42,842 bases of DNA from Gammaproteobacteria bacterium REDSEA-S15_B12 (GTDB lineage Bacteria > Pseudomonadota > Gammaproteobacteria > Arenicellales > UBA868), in contig LUSG01000064.1 of assembly GCA_001629395.1 (NCBI GenBank), positions 1 through 42,842 of the forward strand, in the 5' to 3' direction. Both the position numbers and the translations under genes were made by a program. The notes beneath the pieces were generated by a model. That model ran no database searches and had not been told where the DNA came from. It saw only the letters and a program-made list of their open reading frames with translations. Position 1 is the first letter of the stretch, and every line of letters begins with the position of its first letter. Below, piece by piece: positions 1 through 7,850 of the stretch.

Positions 1-609
1 TATTCTGACGAGCAAGCCATAGACCTCATCATGATGACCTATGCGGGCCTTCGCAACCGTCGTTTTGTCGAGCTTTGCCAACGACAAGGCATCAACGCGA
101 TCGGTCTCAGTGGTCTGGATGGCCGCCTCATTCAGGGTGAAAGGAATCGTGGTATTCGAGTTCGGGAGGGGGGGAAAACAATCCTCAAGCGGGATTTTTC
201 TGGTAAACCCCGTTCCGCAAATACCGCTCTGCTGGAACTGTTGCTGAAACACGACTATCGCCCCGTGATCAGCATACCGATAATCGACGAACAAGGCCAT
301 GCCATTAACTCTGAAAACGATGACATCGTAAATATTTTGCAAAAAGGGATTAATGCGACCAGGATTCTGCAGTTGATTGAGGCCCCCGGCTTTCTCGATA
401 ATCGGAAAGATCCAACGAGTGTGGTACCCCAGATGACTCAAGCAGAGCTGGCGCAGCGCGAACAGCAGGTAGAAGGCCGCATGAAACGTAAAATGCTGGC
501 TTTACGCACCCTCTTCACCACTGGTGCAGCAGAGGTTGTCATTGCAGACGGCCGAGTAGAACATCCCGTTCACGATGCACTGTCTGGCCGCGGAACGACT
601 ATTCGATGA
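1..609 (+). CDS. lysZ: LysZ/ArgX-type [LysW]-aminoadipate/[LysW]-glutamate kinase, 5' partial
   Basis: Amino-acid kinase family protein, open from the first base of the window (codons TAT TCT GAC...), so roughly the first 60-70 residues are missing; about 202 residues remain. It would phosphorylate the side-chain carboxylate of an amino acid whose alpha-amino group is held by the carrier protein LysW. It contains N-A-I-G-L-S-G-L-D-G-R-L-I, then E-G-R-M-K-R-K-M, and a C-terminus reading A-D-G-R-V-E-H-P...L-S-G-R-G-T-T-I-R. From memory these match Thermus LysZ (GLSGLDGRL, QGRMKRK, ADARVENP, LSGEGT) better than acetylglutamate kinase ArgB, whose equivalent reads G-K-D-G. Its stop overlaps the aminotransferase start by ATGA, so the two are translationally coupled. 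Whether the substrate is LysW-glutamate (arginine) or LysW-aminoadipate (lysine) cannot be read from the sequence. The alternative is a divergent ArgB. LysW, LysX and LysY are not in the window. Confidence 0.8.
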   Translation, partial: YSDEQAIDLIMMTYAGLRNRRFVELCQRQGINAIGLSGLDGRLIQGERNRGIRVREGGKTILKRDFSGKPRSANTALLELLLKHDYRPVISIPIIDEQGHAINSENDDIVNILQKGINATRILQLIEAPGFLDNRKDPTSVVPQMTQAELAQREQQVEGRMKRKMLALRTLFTTGAAEVVIADGRVEHPVHDALSGRGTTIR

Positions 610-1751
610 ACGGTAGAGATCACGAAGAACGCTACGCTTTGCCGGTCTATCCCCGGCGGGGTGTGACCATCGTTCGGGGGGAAGGTGCATTATTATGGGA
701 TGATCAGGGAACTGAGTATCTGGACTGCGCCGCTGGTGTGGGCGTAGCCAACATTGGTCACGCCAATCCAGCGGTAGCGACTGCTCTTGCGCACCAGGCA
801 AAAAGTCTGATTACCTGCCCGGGTATATTTTTTAATGACACGCGCGGGCGGCTGATGAAAAAACTGGTCGAGGTCACGCCGCCCGGTCTGGAGAGCGTGT
901 TTCTGTGCAACTCTGGCACTGAAAGCACTGAAGCGGCGATCAAGTTTGCACGGAAAACGACCGGGCGCAATGGGCTGGTAACCGCGATGCGCGGTTTTCA
1001 CGGTCGTACGTTGGGTGCACTCAGTGCAACTTTTAAATACCGTGACGCGTTTGAACCACTGCTGCCGAACTGCAGCTTTGTTCCCCTGAACAATATCGAT
1101 AAGTTGGATGCAGCCATCGATGACAATACCGCGGCTGTAATTTTGGAACCTGTTCAGGGTGAAGGCGGTGTCCGCCCAGCCAACGCAGATTACCTGGCAG
1201 GTGCTCGTCAGTTATGCGATGCCCGTGGAGCGCTTCTTATCATTGACGAAGTGCAGACCGGCTTCTGTCGTACTGGTGCTTTTTTTGCCTGCCAGCATCA
1301 CGACCTTTCGCCGGACATGCTGTGCCTAGCCAAAGGGATTGCTGGTGGCGTCCCCATGGGTGCCGTCGTATGCTCTACGCGTATCGATCCCGGCATAGGC
1401 ACTCATGGGTCAACTTTCGGCGGTAACCCCTTGGCCTGCGCTGCAGCACTCGCGGCCATTGAATTCATGCAGACCCAGCAACTGGCAGAACAAGCGAGGG
1501 TACGGGGTGATTATTTTGCCAATCAGTTTAACGCTCACCTGCCAGAGCGGGTCAGAGATGTACGCCAGATCGGCCTGATGATCGGTATTGAGCTCAAGGA
1601 AAAGGCCACCCCCTATCTGCAGGCCTTGCTGAACCAGGGCATACTGGCGCTGCCAGCCGGACCAACTGTGATCCGGCTGCTACCGCCGCTGGTCATCACT
1701 GAAGCGCAGCTCGACACAGTGATCGATAAGCTGCGCTTGGTGCTCGCCTAG
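606..1751 (+). CDS. lysJ: LysJ/ArgD-type class III aminotransferase ([LysW]-aminoadipate/glutamate semialdehyde or acetylornithine)
   Basis: PLP-dependent class III (omega) aminotransferase, 381 residues, normal length for ArgD/LysJ. It would transfer an amino group from glutamate to the semialdehyde made in the step after the kinase. Visible features are S-G-T-E at 103-106 (phosphate binding), the D-E-V-Q-T-G stretch with Asp214, and the Schiff-base lysine Lys243 in L-A-K-G-I-A-G-G. The N-terminus (Y-P-R-R-G-V-T-I-V-R-G-E-G), the E-P-V-Q-G-E-G-G-V-R-P-A block and the end (A-G-P-T-V-I-R-L-L-P-P-L-V-I) resemble Thermus LysJ closely. The ATG overlaps the kinase stop codon, which fixes the start and implies one operon. 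It converges with the TPP enzyme only 10 bases downstream, so the operon ends here and no lysK/argE-type hydrolase follows. By similarity alone it could be ArgD; the kinase partner is what favours the LysW route. Confidence 0.85.
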   Translation: MNGRDHEERYALPVYPRRGVTIVRGEGALLWDDQGTEYLDCAAGVGVANIGHANPAVATALAHQAKSLITCPGIFFNDTRGRLMKKLVEVTPPGLESVFLCNSGTESTEAAIKFARKTTGRNGLVTAMRGFHGRTLGALSATFKYRDAFEPLLPNCSFVPLNNIDKLDAAIDDNTAAVILEPVQGEGGVRPANADYLAGARQLCDARGALLIIDEVQTGFCRTGAFFACQHHDLSPDMLCLAKGIAGGVPMGAVVCSTRIDPGIGTHGSTFGGNPLACAAALAAIEFMQTQQLAEQARVRGDYFANQFNAHLPERVRDVRQIGLMIGIELKEKATPYLQALLNQGILALPAGPTVIRLLPPLVITEAQLDTVIDKLRLVLA

Positions 1752-1761
1752 ATCGTTTCGT

Positions 1762-3423
1762 TTATCCGCCGGCTTTTAGATCCGATAATGTTCGAGTGGG
1801 TGTAATTGCTTCAGGATCGACAATCAGTTCTATCAGCGCGGGACCTGACATGTCGAGCGCACGCCGCAGGGCCGGTAGAAATGCTGCGGTTTCCTCAACC
1901 CGTTCTGCATGAGCACCGTAGGCCTGGGCCAGCGCACAAAAATCAGGGTTAACAAGGTCCGTACCGATGACTCGGCCGGGGAACCGTCGTTCCTGATGCA
2001 TTCGAATCGTACCGAACATCCCGTTGTTAACAACGACAATCACCACAGAAAGCTGGTACTGCACAGCGGTTGCAAGCTCCTGGCCGGTCATCATAAAACA
2101 GCCGTCGCCGGCGAATACGATTGCTGGCCGGTGTGGTTGAACCAGCTTAGCGGCCACTGCTGCCGGCAGCCCATATCCCATGGAACCTGCGGTAGGTGCC
2201 AACTGACTGCCTAGCGTTCGATAGCGGTAGAAGCGGTGAACCCAGGCGGTATAGTTTCCAGCACCATTGGCAATAATGGCATTGTTTGGCAGGACATCGT
2301 TGAGCGAACAGATCACTTCCGACAGGTTGACCCGCCCCGGCGAAAAAACCGGTTTTGTCCAGGCCAGATAGGCTTGACGCCCTTGCTTGCGAAGTGCCGA
2401 CCATGGCAGATCTGCGGGTCGTCCTGCCAAGTCCGGCAATACATCAGCAAACTGGTTTACCGATGCATTGATCGCGAGCGTTGGGTAATAGACACTGCCA
2501 AGCTCTTCCATTCCTGGATAGATATGCACCAGCTGCTGCCGCGGAACCGGGATATCGATCAACGTGTACCCTGCTGTTGTCAACTCACCAAGACGAACAC
2601 CCAGCACGATCAGCAGATCAGCAGCCTGTATCGCTTCGGTCAGTACAGGATTGGTGCCAAGGCCCAGTTCGCCGATGTAATGATCATGATCATTGTCAAC
2701 ACAATCCTGAAAACGAAACCCGGCCACAACTCGCAAATCCCAGTCTTCTGAGAACTGCTGAATTTTCTCTTTCGTGTCTTGTCTCCAGCCCCGCCCACCG
2801 ACGATCATTATCGGCTTTCCGGCAGCTTTAAGTCTTTCTTCGAAATCCGCAACAGCTGCTGCGCCCGGCGCCGGTTCCACGTGCCGAAACAATGCAACAG
2901 GCGCAGCCGTCGTTGTATCCCGCAGCATGTCTTCCGGCAACGCGACCACGACTGGTCCTGCACGGCCGTTAACAGCTGTATGAAAAGCACGGCTGACGAC
3001 TTCTGGAATCCGATCCACATCTTCAATCTGCTCTACCCGCTTGGCGACATATCCAAACATTGCTCTGTAATCAATTTCCTGAAATGCTTCACGCCCGGTC
3101 GTACTACGCTCAATCTGGCCAACGAACATCACCAGAGGTGTCGAGTCCTGGGAGGCGATATGAATACCTGATGCCGCGTTGCTCGCCCCGGGCCCACGGC
3201 TGACAAAACACACCCCAGGGCGGTGGGTGAGCTTGCCGTAGGCATCGGCCATCATCGCCGCACCACCTTCTTGTCTACAGATGATGGTGCGAATCGATTC
3301 CATACCATGCAACCCATCGAGTGCCGATAGAAAACTTTCTCCTGGTACACAGAAAATATGATCTGTGCCCTGTTGCTGCAGGGACTCAATCAATAATTGA
3401 CCCCCAGTTCTGTTTATTTCCAT
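1762..3423 (-). CDS. Acetolactate-synthase-like thiamine-diphosphate enzyme (stand-alone large subunit)
   Basis: TPP-dependent enzyme of the IlvB/pyruvate-oxidase superfamily, 553 residues. I start it at the ATG at 3423 because AGGAG lies about 8 bases upstream; the frame stays open for another nine codons. The N-terminal PYR domain (about 1-170) carries the conserved glutamate, Glu52, in R-Q-E-G-G-A-A-M-M-A-D-A-Y-G. A middle domain (about 190-330) follows. The C-terminal PP domain (about 370-530) has the TPP/Mg motif starting G-D-G-C-F-M-M and ending V-V-V-N-N. No regulatory subunit (ilvH/ilvN) lies beside it, so a role in valine/isoleucine synthesis is uncertain. Other family members decarboxylate benzoylformate, oxalyl-CoA or sulfoacetaldehyde, and I cannot assign the substrate. 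It is 120 bases downstream of the SPOR gene on the same strand and has its own strong ribosome binding site. Confidence 0.8.
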   Translation of the reverse strand: MEINRTGGQLLIESLQQQGTDHIFCVPGESFLSALDGLHGMESIRTIICRQEGGAAMMADAYGKLTHRPGVCFVSRGPGASNAASGIHIASQDSTPLVMFVGQIERSTTGREAFQEIDYRAMFGYVAKRVEQIEDVDRIPEVVSRAFHTAVNGRAGPVVVALPEDMLRDTTTAAPVALFRHVEPAPGAAAVADFEERLKAAGKPIMIVGGRGWRQDTKEKIQQFSEDWDLRVVAGFRFQDCVDNDHDHYIGELGLGTNPVLTEAIQAADLLIVLGVRLGELTTAGYTLIDIPVPRQQLVHIYPGMEELGSVYYPTLAINASVNQFADVLPDLAGRPADLPWSALRKQGRQAYLAWTKPVFSPGRVNLSEVICSLNDVLPNNAIIANGAGNYTAWVHRFYRYRTLGSQLAPTAGSMGYGLPAAVAAKLVQPHRPAIVFAGDGCFMMTGQELATAVQYQLSVVIVVVNNGMFGTIRMHQERRFPGRVIGTDLVNPDFCALAQAYGAHAERVEETAAFLPALRRALDMSGPALIELIVDPEAITPTRTLSDLKAGG

Positions 3424-3543
3424 GTTGTTATCTCCTGGCACAATAAACAAAGAACCAAAAAATACCCGCCAATTAAGACAATGATCCCACTGAGGTCATC
3501 CTGACCGGCGTCCGTTCTGTACATGTATTTCATTTCTGTGTGC

Positions 3544-4149
3544 TCAGGGTCGTTTTGAGACTTTCAGCCACAAAGTCTTAAACCCCATTTGCTCGAGTTT
3601 ACGGTTTGCTTTTCCCAACTGTCCCATGGTCGCAAACGGGCCGACTTGAACACGAAACAACTGTCCTTGACCTTGAATACTGACTCTCTGTATCGCTGGC
3701 TCAAAGCCAGTAATTGATAGATTCGCCTTCATTTTTTCCGCTATTGACTGTTTGCTGTAAGAACCCACCTGGAGCATGTAATAACCATTGCTATCCTGGT
3801 TCTTAACTGATGGCTTGACAGGCTCTTGGCTGGGTTGTGTTTGCGGTGTGGTCTCTTCGATAGACACCACTCGTTCGACATCAGGCAGCACTGTGTAAAA
3901 TTCAAAGCTGGCCCGAACGGGATCGGTTGATGTGGCAGTTTTCGTGACCGCATTGGTTACCTCGCCCTCCTGCGAATCCGTAAATAACTGTTTTAGCCCA
4001 GCACCCATTCCGTCCGGATCACCGCTTTTCATTCCGTTGTACATGATGGTCCCCCCCCAACCAACCACCAGACCCACGGCCAGTGTGAACGTCGCCGACA
4101 CTATTCGGCCTGGTCGTAATCTTACGTTTCTTCGTCGCCTGGGGAACAT
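3544..4149 (-). CDS. SPOR-domain membrane protein (FtsN-like)
   Basis: Single-pass inner-membrane protein with a C-terminal peptidoglycan-binding SPOR domain, 201 residues from the ATG at 4149, four bases beyond the argS stop. That close spacing, with no good Shine-Dalgarno sequence, suggests translational coupling to argS. Longer in-frame starts would run inside argS and are less likely. Layout: basic cytoplasmic tail (M-F-P-R-R-R-R-N), one membrane helix (about 17-40, rich in V, G, A), a low-complexity Pro/Gln/Thr periplasmic linker, and the SPOR domain over the last 80 residues (Y-Y-M-L-Q-V-G-S-Y ... L-F-R-V-Q-V-G-P-F-A). SPOR proteins bind denuded glycan at the division septum. An argS-SPOR pair is common in gammaproteobacteria. 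It may be FtsN itself or a paralogue; the sequence does not decide. Confidence 0.8.
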   Translation of the reverse strand: MFPRRRRNVRLRPGRIVSATFTLAVGLVVGWGGTIMYNGMKSGDPDGMGAGLKQLFTDSQEGEVTNAVTKTATSTDPVRASFEFYTVLPDVERVVSIEETTPQTQPSQEPVKPSVKNQDSNGYYMLQVGSYSKQSIAEKMKANLSITGFEPAIQRVSIQGQGQLFRVQVGPFATMGQLGKANRKLEQMGFKTLWLKVSKRP

Positions 4150-4153
4150 CTGA

Positions 4154-5890
4154 TCACATACTGCTCGGAGCTGAAACACCGAGCAGAGTGAGCGCATTGG
4201 CCAATACGACTCGGGTGGCATCAATCAGCGACAATCTGGCATTTCGGAGAGGTGCATCGGTAGCTATAAATGGATGTGCGTTGTAATAGGTGTGGAATTC
4301 GTTGGCGAGATCGCGAACGTAATAAGCGACGAGGTGAGGTTCGTAGCTGCGCGCGGCCGTTTCGACAATTTCTGGATAGCGTGACAGTTCACGCAACAGA
4401 TCCAGTTCGCGCTCTTCTGTCAACAAACCAAAGTCAGAATAATCAAGATCTACAGCTATGTCTTTTTCGAGCAGCTGCTTGAAAACGCTGCAGATCCGCG
4501 CATGGGCATACTGAACATAGTACACCGGGTTGTCACTGGACTGGGACTTGGCCAGATCCAGGTCGAAGTCCATATGCTGTTCGGGTTTACGCAGGGCATA
4601 AAAAAAGCGGGCTGCATCGGTACCAACTTCCTGCCGTAATTCCCGCAGCGTTATAAACTGGCCACTGCGCGTTGACATAGAGACCTTTTCACCGTTCCGG
4701 TACAGTACAGCGAATTGCACCAGTAATACTGTGAGCGCATCGGGCTCTTGGCCTAATCCTGCGATCGAAGCCTTGACCCGCTTGATATAACCGTGATGAT
4801 CCGCACCCCAGATATTGATGGCATGGTCAAAACCACGCTCAAACTTGTCTAGGTGATAGGCAATATCAGTTGCAAAATAGGTGTGGTTTCCATTAGCCCG
4901 GATTACAACGCGATCCTTTTCATCACCGTAGTCAGTCGTACGCAACCACAAGGCACCGTCTTTTTCATAGATCAGACCGTTTCCGGTCAACTTCTCCACG
5001 GCCCGTGCAACTGCATTTCCTGTGACCAGGGTGTTTTCCGAGAACCAGTGATCGAAAGTGACTCTAAACTGTGAGAGGTCTTTACGGATGTCATCGACCA
5101 GTGTAGCCCCGGCCAGGTCGTGTATTTGAGTAAACCTTTCCTTACCGAGCAACGTCTTTGCCCGCAAAATTAGTGTATCGAGCAATTCGTCACCGTCTGC
5201 CGGCAAAGAGCCAGTGATTGCGTCTAACGGTTGTCGCAAACCCTCCCCCTGGTCGCGATGCAAACTGGCCGCAATATCGAAAACGTAGTCCCCCTGGTAG
5301 GCGTTATCAGGAAATTCGAATTCTTCGCCACACAGTTCCAGGTAACGTAAAAACACACTGACCGCCAGAATATCCATCTGGCGTCCGGCATCATTGATGT
5401 AGTACTCACTCGCGGCGTCGTATCCGGCTGCTCTGAGAACTCGGACCAGTGCATCGCCATAAGCGGCACCGCGGCCATGTCCCACATGGAGTGGACCAGT
5501 CGGGTTGGCGGAAACGAACTCCACCAGAATGCGTTTTTGCGCTCCAGCGTCGCAACAACCGAAGCTACCCCCGGCTTTTCGGACCACGGGGATCAGTTTG
5601 TAGAACGCATCATGGGTCAGAAAGATATTGATGAAACCCGGTCCTGCCACCTCCGTTCTGTCGATCAATGTGTTCTGTGGCAAACGGGAGAGCAGCAAAC
5701 CGGCCAGATCGCGTGGTTTCATTCTGGCGGACTTAGCCAATATCATCGCAATGTTGCAAGCAAAATCGCCGTGATCTCTCTGGCGCGTTCGTTCGATGTG
5801 AACGTCGGTTGGAACATCTACAGAGATCACACCTTCCTTGATCAGAGCTGAAACGGAGGTTTTCAGCAGGTCGCGAAGTTCCTGGCGCAT
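4154..5890 (-). CDS. argS: Arginyl-tRNA synthetase
   Basis: Class I aminoacyl-tRNA synthetase that charges tRNA-Arg; 578 residues, close to the E. coli enzyme. An N-terminal Add-1 domain (about 1-100) precedes the catalytic Rossmann fold. The HIGH signature appears as A-N-P-T-G-P-L-H-V-G-H-G-R-G. A GEKVSMSTRSG stretch sits where KMSKS occurs in class I enzymes; lack of a canonical KMSKS is usual for ArgRS. A DALR-type anticodon-binding domain is seen at the C-terminus (V-Y-Y-V-Q-Y-A-H-A-R-I onward). I chose the ATG at 5890 (M-R-Q-E-L-R-D) over a TTG twelve codons upstream because it matches the family N-terminus. It heads a minus-strand pair with the SPOR gene and is divergent from nudC. No frameshift or missing motif. 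Confidence 0.97.
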   Translation of the reverse strand: MRQELRDLLKTSVSALIKEGVISVDVPTDVHIERTRQRDHGDFACNIAMILAKSARMKPRDLAGLLLSRLPQNTLIDRTEVAGPGFINIFLTHDAFYKLIPVVRKAGGSFGCCDAGAQKRILVEFVSANPTGPLHVGHGRGAAYGDALVRVLRAAGYDAASEYYINDAGRQMDILAVSVFLRYLELCGEEFEFPDNAYQGDYVFDIAASLHRDQGEGLRQPLDAITGSLPADGDELLDTLILRAKTLLGKERFTQIHDLAGATLVDDIRKDLSQFRVTFDHWFSENTLVTGNAVARAVEKLTGNGLIYEKDGALWLRTTDYGDEKDRVVIRANGNHTYFATDIAYHLDKFERGFDHAINIWGADHHGYIKRVKASIAGLGQEPDALTVLLVQFAVLYRNGEKVSMSTRSGQFITLRELRQEVGTDAARFFYALRKPEQHMDFDLDLAKSQSSDNPVYYVQYAHARICSVFKQLLEKDIAVDLDYSDFGLLTEERELDLLRELSRYPEIVETAARSYEPHLVAYYVRDLANEFHTYYNAHPFIATDAPLRNARLSLIDATRVVLANALTLLGVSAPSSM

Positions 5891-6051
5891 AATGATTCTA
5901 GGATCTTGGGCGGTAATGGTGGTCAACAGTGTTCAGGCCACACATCGCGAGAGTGCCGGAACTGGGCGTACAGGCATTCTAACCGCAGGACACCAACGAC
6001 TTAAACGTTGCGGCCTGTAGTACCCTTACACAGGCTTAACTTTACTCATGT

Positions 6052-7041
6052 ATGAATCACGTTGCCCTCGAGAATTCGCCAACCATGAACCACTTACAAC
6101 TCAGTTCACTCAATCTGTTCTCAAGTCAGACCACTGACCGTGCACCGGAGCAGCGCAGTACCGAAACAACACTGGCGTGTCTGATCAACAGTGAATCCAG
6201 TCGTTTCTTACCGGTCTCAGGCACAAATGTGTTTGTCCGGCGGGAAGCATCCGGCTACCGGGCAGCTTTGCTGTCCTTGATCGAATTCGAAAAAACCTTT
6301 GGCGTGCTTGTTGATTATGTTTACCTGGGGCGCGAATTTGATCAGCATTATTTTGCAACCATAGTCGAGGAGAATTCCTCTAATCACGGGGAATTCGTCG
6401 ACCTCCGGTCTTGTGCTGCATTACTGGACGAGCGCCATGCTGCACTTTTGAGTTATGCCCGAGCTATCCTCAATTGGAGGAAGACTCAGAGTTTTTGCGG
6501 TTCGTGTGGTGCCCGAACGGTAGCTCGTTCCGGTGGGCATATGCTCCAATGCACTGCACCACAGTGTACCCGTGAACACTATCCGCGGACCGATCCGGCG
6601 ATTATCGTACTTGTTGAGCACGGCGATGAAGCACTTTTCGGTCGCAAAAGTGAATGGCCGGAGAAACGCTATTCCACCATTGCTGGATTCGTAGAACCAG
6701 GTGAAAGTGCAGAACAAGCAGTCATCAGGGAAGTCGCAGAGGAAACGGGAATACAGGTTGAAAGCGCTAGTTATCATTCATCGCAACCGTGGCCGTTCCC
6801 AGGTACGCTGATGCTCGGATACCATGCTCAGGCTGCTAGTCGTTCGATTTCCTTAAATGATAAAGAACTTGAAGACGCCTGCTGGCTGAACCGCAAACAA
6901 ATCAGCGAAGGATTGGCAACAGGGCGATTTCAGCTGCCTACAGATATTTCGATTTCGTTTAGGCTGATTGAAGATTGGTACAACAAAAAAGATGGGGAAT
7001 CGCTGAGGACTTTGCGAAATCGCTATCATAAAGATGGGTAA
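6052..7041 (+). CDS. nudC: NAD(H) pyrophosphatase / RNA deNADding enzyme NudC
   Basis: Nudix hydrolase that cleaves NAD(H) to NMN(H) and AMP and, in E. coli, removes NAD caps from RNA. 329 residues. A poorly conserved N-terminal domain (1-140) leads to a zinc ribbon with Cys149, Cys152, Cys167 and Cys172. The Nudix box spans about 212-234 (G-F-V-E-P-G-E-S-A-E-Q-A, then R-E-V-A-E-E-T-G). The NADH-specific S-Q-P-W-P-F-P motif at about 244-250 separates it from other Nudix enzymes. The start could be the ATG at 6052 or the one at 6085; neither has a strong ribosome binding site. It is about 70 residues longer than E. coli NudC, mostly at the N-terminus. It lies divergent from argS and 99 bases upstream of the cold-shock gene, which appears to have its own promoter. 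Confidence 0.93.
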   Translation: MNHVALENSPTMNHLQLSSLNLFSSQTTDRAPEQRSTETTLACLINSESSRFLPVSGTNVFVRREASGYRAALLSLIEFEKTFGVLVDYVYLGREFDQHYFATIVEENSSNHGEFVDLRSCAALLDERHAALLSYARAILNWRKTQSFCGSCGARTVARSGGHMLQCTAPQCTREHYPRTDPAIIVLVEHGDEALFGRKSEWPEKRYSTIAGFVEPGESAEQAVIREVAEETGIQVESASYHSSQPWPFPGTLMLGYHAQAASRSISLNDKELEDACWLNRKQISEGLATGRFQLPTDISISFRLIEDWYNKKDGESLRTLRNRYHKDG

Positions 7042-7048
7042 TAAATGT

Positions 7049-7076
7049 TTGCGTTCAGAGGCAACACCGTTACAAT
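7049..7076 (+). promoter_or_regulatory. Candidate sigma70 promoter for the cold-shock gene
   Basis: TTGCGT (7049-7054) and TACAAT (7071-7076) are separated by 16 bases. If used, transcription would begin near 7083 and leave a leader of about 58 bases before the cold-shock ATG, ending in the strong GGAGGAG ribosome binding site at 7132-7138. Seen by eye only; the -35 hexamer is a partial match. Confidence 0.35.
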
Positions 7077-7140
7077 GGGCGCCAGGGAAGCACCATATTG
7101 TTTGCTTTCTGGTATTGAAGTAACCCTGTTTGGAGGAGTT

Positions 7141-7353
7141 ATGTCGGAACGACATTTAGGTACAGTGAAGTGGTTTAACGAGCGCAAGGGCTATGGTTTC
7201 ATAGCGCAGGAAAACGGAGACGATGTTTTCGTTCACTACCGCGAGATCCGGGGTGAAGGTTTCAAAACGTTGACTGAAGGTCAACGGGTTGAATTCAGCC
7301 TTACTACCCGGGACAAGGGCCCAGCCGCTGAAGACGTAGCACCAGCGGACTGA
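7141..7353 (+). CDS. Cold-shock domain protein (CspA family)
   Basis: Single cold-shock (OB-fold) domain protein of 70 residues that binds single-stranded RNA/DNA and can act as an RNA chaperone. It begins [16 protein letters not shown]1 is K-G-Y-G-F-I-A and RNP2 is V-F-V-H-Y, with the usual aromatic residues. The ATG at 7141 follows GGAGGAG with ideal spacing; the frame stays open upstream to 7045 but that extension has no homology or ribosome binding site. The terminal [10 protein letters not shown] tail is a short acidic extension. An exact Csp paralogue name cannot be given, nor can cold induction be concluded. Confidence 0.95.
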   Translation: MSERHLGTVKWFNERKGYGFIAQENGDDVFVHYREIRGEGFKTLTEGQRVEFSLTTRDKGPAAEDVAPAD

Positions 7354-7363
7354 CCAGTTGTCC

Positions 7364-7382
7364 GCCGACCATTCTGGTCGGC
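7364..7382 (+). other. Inverted repeat just after the cold-shock gene
   Basis: GCCGACC (7364-7370) and GGTCGGC (7376-7382) form a perfect 7-bp stem with a 5-base loop, 11 bases after the csp stop codon. No T-run follows, so it is not a textbook intrinsic terminator. It could stabilise the mRNA 3' end or act with Rho. Confidence 0.4.
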
Positions 7383-7413
7383 CGGCTGTTCCCCGTCGCG
7401 ATCTGGTTTCTTA

Positions 7414-7433
7414 TGCCGTGCGAAAGCACGGTA
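7414..7433 (+). other. GAAA-tetraloop hairpin in the csp-hemL gap
   Basis: CCGTGC (7416-7421), loop GAAA, GCACGG (7426-7431), extended by a G-T and a T-A pair to an 8-bp stem closed by a GNRA tetraloop. Just downstream AACGG (7433-7437) can pair with CCGTT (7448-7452), and a second AACGG follows at 7464-7468. A stable RNA element in the csp 3' region or a small RNA is possible; no riboswitch family that I know matches. Confidence 0.3.
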
Positions 7434-7472
7434 ACGGCTGGTTTTGTCCGTTTGAAAAGAGTTAACGGTTGA

Positions 7473-7766
7473 AGCTTACCGAGCCTGTTTGTGATCAGCG
7501 GATTGGCGTTGGCGATTGCTGTCTATGTTATTGTCATCCCGACTCCAACCGAGCGCCATGACGTCAGTCAGATCCTTTTGTTCTCACCTCTACTGAGGGT
7601 AATTACACTGTGCAACCTTTTGCTGCCCTAGGCACTGCGGTAATACGGGTCAGGTTCATCAAAATCTCTTAACGACGACATCCGAAGTGGCGGCAAGTTT
7701 GCACTGAGCACATCGCTGTACTTGTTGGTCATTATGTTATTGATTTTCGTACTCGGCGCTGAATAG
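7473..7766 (+). pseudogene. Possible decayed small membrane protein (two in-frame stops)
   Basis: The 497-base stretch 7354-7850 holds no intact gene. One frame reads as two hydrophobic segments: V-I-S-G-L-A-L-A-I-A-V-Y-V-I-V-I-P near 7491-7541, and S-L-Y-L-L-V-I-M-L-L-I-F-V-L-G-A-E just before the TAG at 7764. Between them, in the same frame, lie TAG (7629) and TAA (7641), 12 bases apart. Possible starts are the GTG at 7491 or weaker codons. I do not recognise the protein. Chance open frame in non-coding DNA is a serious alternative; the repeated hydrophobic character in a single frame is the only argument for a gene remnant. The rest of the gap shows only the two hairpins listed separately. 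Confidence 0.2.
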
Positions 7767-7850
7767 TTACCGACATCACCTTTATTCCGCTTAACAATGC
7801 AGGGATCTATCGAGAGTTACCAATGCACTATGTGTTGCGTTTGAACTATT

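Noticed and set aside
1-1751. Canonical argB-argD pair
   Set aside because: The kinase motifs fit LysZ/ArgX better; kept as the alternative in the entries.
7045-7140. N-terminal extension of the cold-shock protein
   Set aside because: Lacks homology; the ATG at 7141 has a perfect GGAGGAG site and family start.
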